A stretch of 64,000 nt of DNA from Gammaproteobacteria bacterium (GTDB lineage: Bacteria > Pseudomonadota > Gammaproteobacteria > JAADJB01), in the NCBI GenBank assembly GCA_013151035.1, contig JAADJB010000014.1:1-64000 (forward strand), given 5' to 3'. Below are positions 59,822 through 64,000 of the stretch, piece after piece. Numbering within the stretch: position 1 is the stretch's first letter; every line of letters starts with the position of its first letter. The position numbers and the translations under genes are program-made. The notes under the pieces were generated by a model. That model made no database searches and was not told where the DNA came from. It worked only from the letters and a program-made list of their open reading frames with translations.

Positions 59822-60325
59822 ATGCGGCATATTATTTCTATTTTAATGGAGAATGAGGCAGGAGCCCTGTCTCGTGTATCAGGTTTGTTTTCAGCGCGGG
59901 GGTATAATATTCAATCCCTGACGGTTGCACCGACCGAAGATCCATCCTTGTCGCGTATGACTATTGTCACCAGTGGTACGGATGGGATTATTGAACAGAT
60001 TATTAAACAGTTGAATAAGCTGGTGGATGTGGTTCGTCTGTCAGATATGACAGAAGGGCCTCATATCGAACGTGAGTTATTATTAATCAAGATTCGCGCT
60101 GTGGGCGCAGGTCGTGAGGAATTGCATCGTTTATGCGATATTTTTCGTGGCCGCATTATTGATGTTACCGAGACCACCTATATTATTGAGCTAACGGGCA
60201 AGGGCGAGAAGCTGGATGCCTTTATTGATGCGGTTGGCGACGATCTTATTCTGGAAACCGTGCGTTCCGGTATATCGGGGATTGCCAGCGGTGTTCGTGC
60301 CTTGAGTGTGGGAACAATGGAATAA
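59822..60325 (+). CDS. ilvH: Acetolactate synthase small (regulatory) subunit
   Basis: The 167-residue protein has an N-terminal ACT domain (ISILMENEAGALSRVSGLFSARGYNI, 4-29) that binds valine for feedback control, and a C-terminal domain activating the large subunit. Length and motifs are normal. It lies 27 bases after ilvB. Confidence 0.97.
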   Translation: MRHIISILMENEAGALSRVSGLFSARGYNIQSLTVAPTEDPSLSRMTIVTSGTDGIIEQIIKQLNKLVDVVRLSDMTEGPHIERELLLIKIRAVGAGREELHRLCDIFRGRIIDVTETTYIIELTGKGEKLDAFIDAVGDDLILETVRSGISGIASGVRALSVGTME

Positions 60326-60361
60326 CAATTTTTTATTTTTTTTGATTTTGGAGTGCAGTAG

Positions 60362-61381
<1,020 letters not shown>

Positions 61382-61388
61382 GCTTAAT

Positions 61389-61453
61389 GGTGCGTGGTAC
61401 GCACCCTACCGGGATACATGATGTTTGTTTTGGTAGGGTGCGCACTGCGCACC
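61389..61453. repeat. Family-2 inverted repeat pair after ilvC
   Basis: GGTGCGTGGTACGCACCCTA (from 61389) and GGTAGGGTGCGCACTGCGCA (to 61453) are inverted arms of about 22 bases with a 21-base loop. It matches 7310-7369 closely. Placed between ilvC and pssA, it may insulate transcripts. Confidence 0.82.
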
Positions 61454-61475
61454 ACAGCTCAGGGTTTTTCTTTAT

Positions 61476-62243
61476 ATGACAGTAGAAAAAAACACAGGTA
61501 AACGGCGTAAGGGTATTTATCTGCTCCCTAATCTGTTTACGACTGCGGGATTATTTTCCGGGTTTTATGCCATTGTTTCTGCTATGTCGGGCAACTTTGA
61601 GAATGCTGCTGTTGCCATATTTATTGCTATGATCATGGATGGTCTGGATGGGCGTGTTGCTCGTTTAACCAATACCGAAAGTGAATTTGGTGTGCAATAC
61701 GATAGTCTTTCCGATATGGTCTGTTTTGGTCTGGCACCTTCTCTGGTGATTTATGAATGGGCTCTGCGTGACATGCTGGGTGATGGCTGGATTTGGGGCA
61801 AGATGGGTTGGTTGGCTGCATTCATCTATACTGCGGGCGCAGCACTGAGGCTGGCGCGTTTTAATACCCAGGTCGCTGTTGTTGATAAGCGTTTTTTTCA
61901 GGGGCTACCGAGCCCGGCTGCCGCCGCGGTGCTGGCAGGTCTGGTCTGGATGTGTAGCGATCTTGGTATTAAAGGTCAGACGCTTCAGTTGCCGGTATTG
62001 ATATTGACGACACTGGTCGGCATATTGATGGTCAGTAATTTTCGTTATTATAGTTTCAAGGATGTTGATTTCAAGAACAGGGTGTCCTTTATGAAGATCC
62101 TGCTGGTGATTCCCTTATTTGTATTTACCTCAATTGATCCGCCCAAGGTGCTGTTTATAGTGTTTCTGATTTATATTCTGTCAGGCCCTGTTTATACTCT
62201 GAGTCTGTTGCGACGGAAAAGAAAGGAACGTCTGGAAGAATAA
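61476..62243 (+). CDS. pssA: CDP-diacylglycerol-serine O-phosphatidyltransferase
   Basis: The 255-residue membrane enzyme makes phosphatidylserine from CDP-diacylglycerol and serine. It carries the CDP-alcohol phosphatidyltransferase motif D-G-x2-A-R...G...D...D in DGLDGRVARLTNTESEFG and YDSLSDMV, and about seven hydrophobic helices. It is of the integral-membrane (type II) class. leuA follows after 26 bases, the usual order in many proteobacteria. Confidence 0.95.
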   Translation: MTVEKNTGKRRKGIYLLPNLFTTAGLFSGFYAIVSAMSGNFENAAVAIFIAMIMDGLDGRVARLTNTESEFGVQYDSLSDMVCFGLAPSLVIYEWALRDMLGDGWIWGKMGWLAAFIYTAGAALRLARFNTQVAVVDKRFFQGLPSPAAAAVLAGLVWMCSDLGIKGQTLQLPVLILTTLVGILMVSNFRYYSFKDVDFKNRVSFMKILLVIPLFVFTSIDPPKVLFIVFLIYILSGPVYTLSLLRRKRKERLEE

Positions 62244-62269
62244 TTGTAGTTAACGAATGGTGCTGAGCT

Positions 62270-63817
62270 ATGAGTGAAAAAGATACCCTCATTATTTTTG
62301 ATACAACCTTGCGTGATGGCGAGCAAAGCCCTGGCGCCTCAATGACGCGTGATGAAAAGGTCAGGATTGCAAAATCACTGGAAAAGATGCACGTGGATAT
62401 TATTGAGGCCGGTTTTCCGGTTGCCAGCACGGGTGATTTTGAGTCTGTGCAGGCGGTTGCTCAGGCGATAAAAAACAGTACGGTTTGTGGTTTGGCGCGC
62501 GCACTTGATCGTGATATTGATGGTGCCGGTGAGGCGCTGAAACCAGCAGCAAGATCGCGTATTCATACCTTTATTGCGACCTCTCCTATTCACATGCAGA
62601 TGAAATTACGCATGCAACCGGATCAGGTGCTGGAACAGGCAGTGAAGGCAGTCAAGCGCGCACTTCGTTACACTGATGATGTTGAATTCTCACCGGAGGA
62701 TGCTGGGCGTTCCGAGATTGATTTCCTGTGTCGGATCATTGAGGCGGTTATTGATGCCGGGGCGCGTACCATTAATATCCCGGATACGGTTGGTTATAAC
62801 GTGCCTCATCAGTTTGGTCAGTTAATGGCTAACTTGATTGAGCGTATTCCTAATGCGGATAAGGCGGTTTTTTCTGTGCATTGTCATAATGACCTGGGGC
62901 TTGCGGTAGCGAATTCCCTGTCAGCGGTGATGCAGGGTGCGCGACAGGTGGAATGTACGATTAATGGTCTGGGTGAACGTGCAGGTAATGCCGCCCTGGA
63001 AGAAATTGTGATGGCAGTAAAGACACGTCAGGATGTCTTTCCCTGCATCGTCAATCTGGATGCAACTGAGATTGTATCAACCTCAAGACTGGTGGCCGGG
63101 ATCACTGGTTTTGCGGTGCAGCCGAATAAGGCCATCGTGGGTGCCAATGCCTTTGCCCATGAATCTGGTATCCATCAGGATGGTGTGCTTAAGAACAGGG
63201 AAACCTATGAGATTATGCGTGCCGAGGATGTTGGTTGGAGTGCTAATCGCATTGTCCTGGGTAAGCACTCGGGTAGAAATGCCTTCCGTACACGTTTGCT
63301 GGAATTGGGCGTAGAGTTTGAATCGGAAGATGCCTTGAATGAGGCTTTTTCCAGCTTTAAAGATCTAGCTGATAAAAAACATGAGATCTTTGATGAAGAT
63401 CTACAGGCGTTGGTATCGGAGACCAGTCTTGCCGATGATGTTTATCGTTTAATATCCCTGAAGGTGTGTTCCGAGACAGGGGAAAAACCACACGCTGAAT
63501 TAACCCTGCTTATTGATGGCAAAGAGTACCAGGCGAGTGCCTCGGGTGGCGGGCCGGTGGATGCTAGTTTTTGTGCTATTGAGTCTATTGTGAAAAGTGG
63601 GGTCAATTTACAGTTGTACTCGGTTAATAATATCACCAGTGGTACGGATGCTCAGGGTGAGGTGACTGTACGTTTGGAGAAGGATGAGCAGATTGTGAAT
63701 GGGCAAGGTTCGGATACGGATATTGTGATTGCATCGGTTAAGGCTTATATCAATGCCTTGAATAAGATTCATCAGGCGCAGCAGCGGGAGCATCCACAGC
63801 AATATGTGGATGTTTGA
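62270..63817 (+). CDS. leuA: 2-isopropylmalate synthase
   Basis: The 515-residue enzyme commits 2-ketoisovalerate to leucine. The TIM barrel carries [16 protein letters not shown] (9-24) and the metal-binding [13 protein letters not shown]. The C-terminal LeuA regulatory domain (about 390-510) includes [12 protein letters not shown], the leucine feedback site. Complete at both ends. Confidence 0.97.
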   Translation: MSEKDTLIIFDTTLRDGEQSPGASMTRDEKVRIAKSLEKMHVDIIEAGFPVASTGDFESVQAVAQAIKNSTVCGLARALDRDIDGAGEALKPAARSRIHTFIATSPIHMQMKLRMQPDQVLEQAVKAVKRALRYTDDVEFSPEDAGRSEIDFLCRIIEAVIDAGARTINIPDTVGYNVPHQFGQLMANLIERIPNADKAVFSVHCHNDLGLAVANSLSAVMQGARQVECTINGLGERAGNAALEEIVMAVKTRQDVFPCIVNLDATEIVSTSRLVAGITGFAVQPNKAIVGANAFAHESGIHQDGVLKNRETYEIMRAEDVGWSANRIVLGKHSGRNAFRTRLLELGVEFESEDALNEAFSSFKDLADKKHEIFDEDLQALVSETSLADDVYRLISLKVCSETGEKPHAELTLLIDGKEYQASASGGGPVDASFCAIESIVKSGVNLQLYSVNNITSGTDAQGEVTVRLEKDEQIVNGQGSDTDIVIASVKAYINALNKIHQAQQREHPQQYVDV

Positions 63818-63839
63818 GCGGATCTGCTTTGTTGTGAGA

Positions 63840-63866
63840 TCAGAGACACGCCATGTCTCTTGAATT
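63840..63866. repeat. Partial match to the flank of the long hairpin repeat
   Basis: TCAGAGAC (63840-63847) and CCATGTCTCTTGAATT (63851-63866) match parts of copy B (ATCAGAGAC, and CCATGTCTCTTGAGTT at its right edge, one mismatch). It coincides with the likely start of the final gene. Confidence 0.4.
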
Positions 63867-64000
63867 AATGCGATCCTATTATTTAGAAAAAATGGGTATA
63901 CAGACCTGGGAACTCAGGCATCCGCCGGTTCTGGTTGATACGCCTCTATCCCCTGATATAAATGATGTTGGTGATGAATCGACTATTCCAGATCTGGCGG
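63853..64000 (+). CDS. N-terminal fragment, HolD-like or uracil-DNA-glycosylase-family protein (runs off the window)
   Basis: An open frame runs from ATG 63853 to the window end, 49 codons. It reads MSLELMRSYYLEKMGIQTWE then RHPPVLVDTPLSP. The [RSY]YLEKMGI.W.LR start is shared by the psi subunit of DNA polymerase III (HolD) and by type-4 uracil-DNA glycosylases, so which one cannot be told from the fragment. An internal ATG at 63868 may be the true start, because the first codons overlap a repeat-like sequence. Confidence 0.55.
   Translation, partial: MSLELMRSYYLEKMGIQTWELRHPPVLVDTPLSPDINDVGDESTIPDLA

Overview
The window is a 64-kb piece of a bacterial chromosome, most likely from a gammaproteobacterium outside the Enterobacterales/Vibrio group. 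It has ZipA, which is restricted to gammaproteobacteria, next to an SMC-type condensin rather than MukB. Also typical are the dksA-gluQ pair, the tig-clpP-clpX-lon-hup-ppiD block, purE-purK, and ilvB-ilvH-ilvC with pssA and leuA. A DsrC/TusE-family protein and a PEP-CTERM protein fit a sulfur-cycling or environmental lineage, but the species cannot be named from this sequence.

Region by region. Bases 1-11,300 are an accessory-rich stretch peppered with one dispersed palindromic repeat (core GTGGTCTGTCCCCGGTTT). It holds a DsrC-like protein, a phage-CI-like repressor with operator-like palindromes, a frameshifted PEP-CTERM gene, a HepT/MntA-type pair, acs, gluQ, dksA, a CbbY-like phosphatase, an aminotransferase, a REP-associated tyrosine transposase (RAYT) bracketed by the same repeat, an FGGY sugar kinase and queF. 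Bases 11,400-17,700 are smc-zipA-ligA (chromosome organisation, division, ligation). Bases 17,770-24,300 are a second accessory stretch: a zeta-toxin-like ATPase with a 53-residue partner, a TPP-dependent enzyme coupled to a large glycosyltransferase, a small sulfotransferase-like protein, an alkaline-phosphatase-superfamily hydrolase and a DUF2141 secreted protein. Bases 24,500-31,100 carry rhlE, recQ and a three-gene GDP-deoxysugar set (gmd, a fucose-synthase/ColC-like reductase, and a ColD-like PLP dehydratase with His in place of the catalytic Lys). Bases 31,300-33,000 are purE-purK and tRNA-Lys.

Bases 33,100-34,600 hold a DUF6445-like gene, about 640 bases without a convincing gene, and tRNA-Leu. 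Bases 34,600-43,100 are the proteostasis block tig-clpP-clpX-lon-hup, tRNA-Val, tRNA-Asp, ppiD. Bases 43,200-51,850 hold a dicarboxylate/amino-acid symporter, fabI and a Yej-like four-gene peptide ABC importer. Bases 51,900-55,700 hold a VWA membrane protein, a coiled-coil membrane protein and a UDP-glucuronate epimerase-like gene. Bases 55,700-64,000 hold proS, a DUF4124 protein, ilvB-ilvH-ilvC, pssA, leuA and the start of one more gene.

The most unusual signals are in the repeats. (1) The RAYT-linked repeat sits exactly at gene ends, so its terminal TAA serves as, or lies in, the stop codon of six genes. (2) Two copies of a long hairpin repeat (25.9 kb and 43.2 kb) differ between their arms only at positions that still form G-U pairs when read in one orientation, which suggests a structured RNA. 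No CRISPR array, rRNA operon, prophage or integrase was seen.
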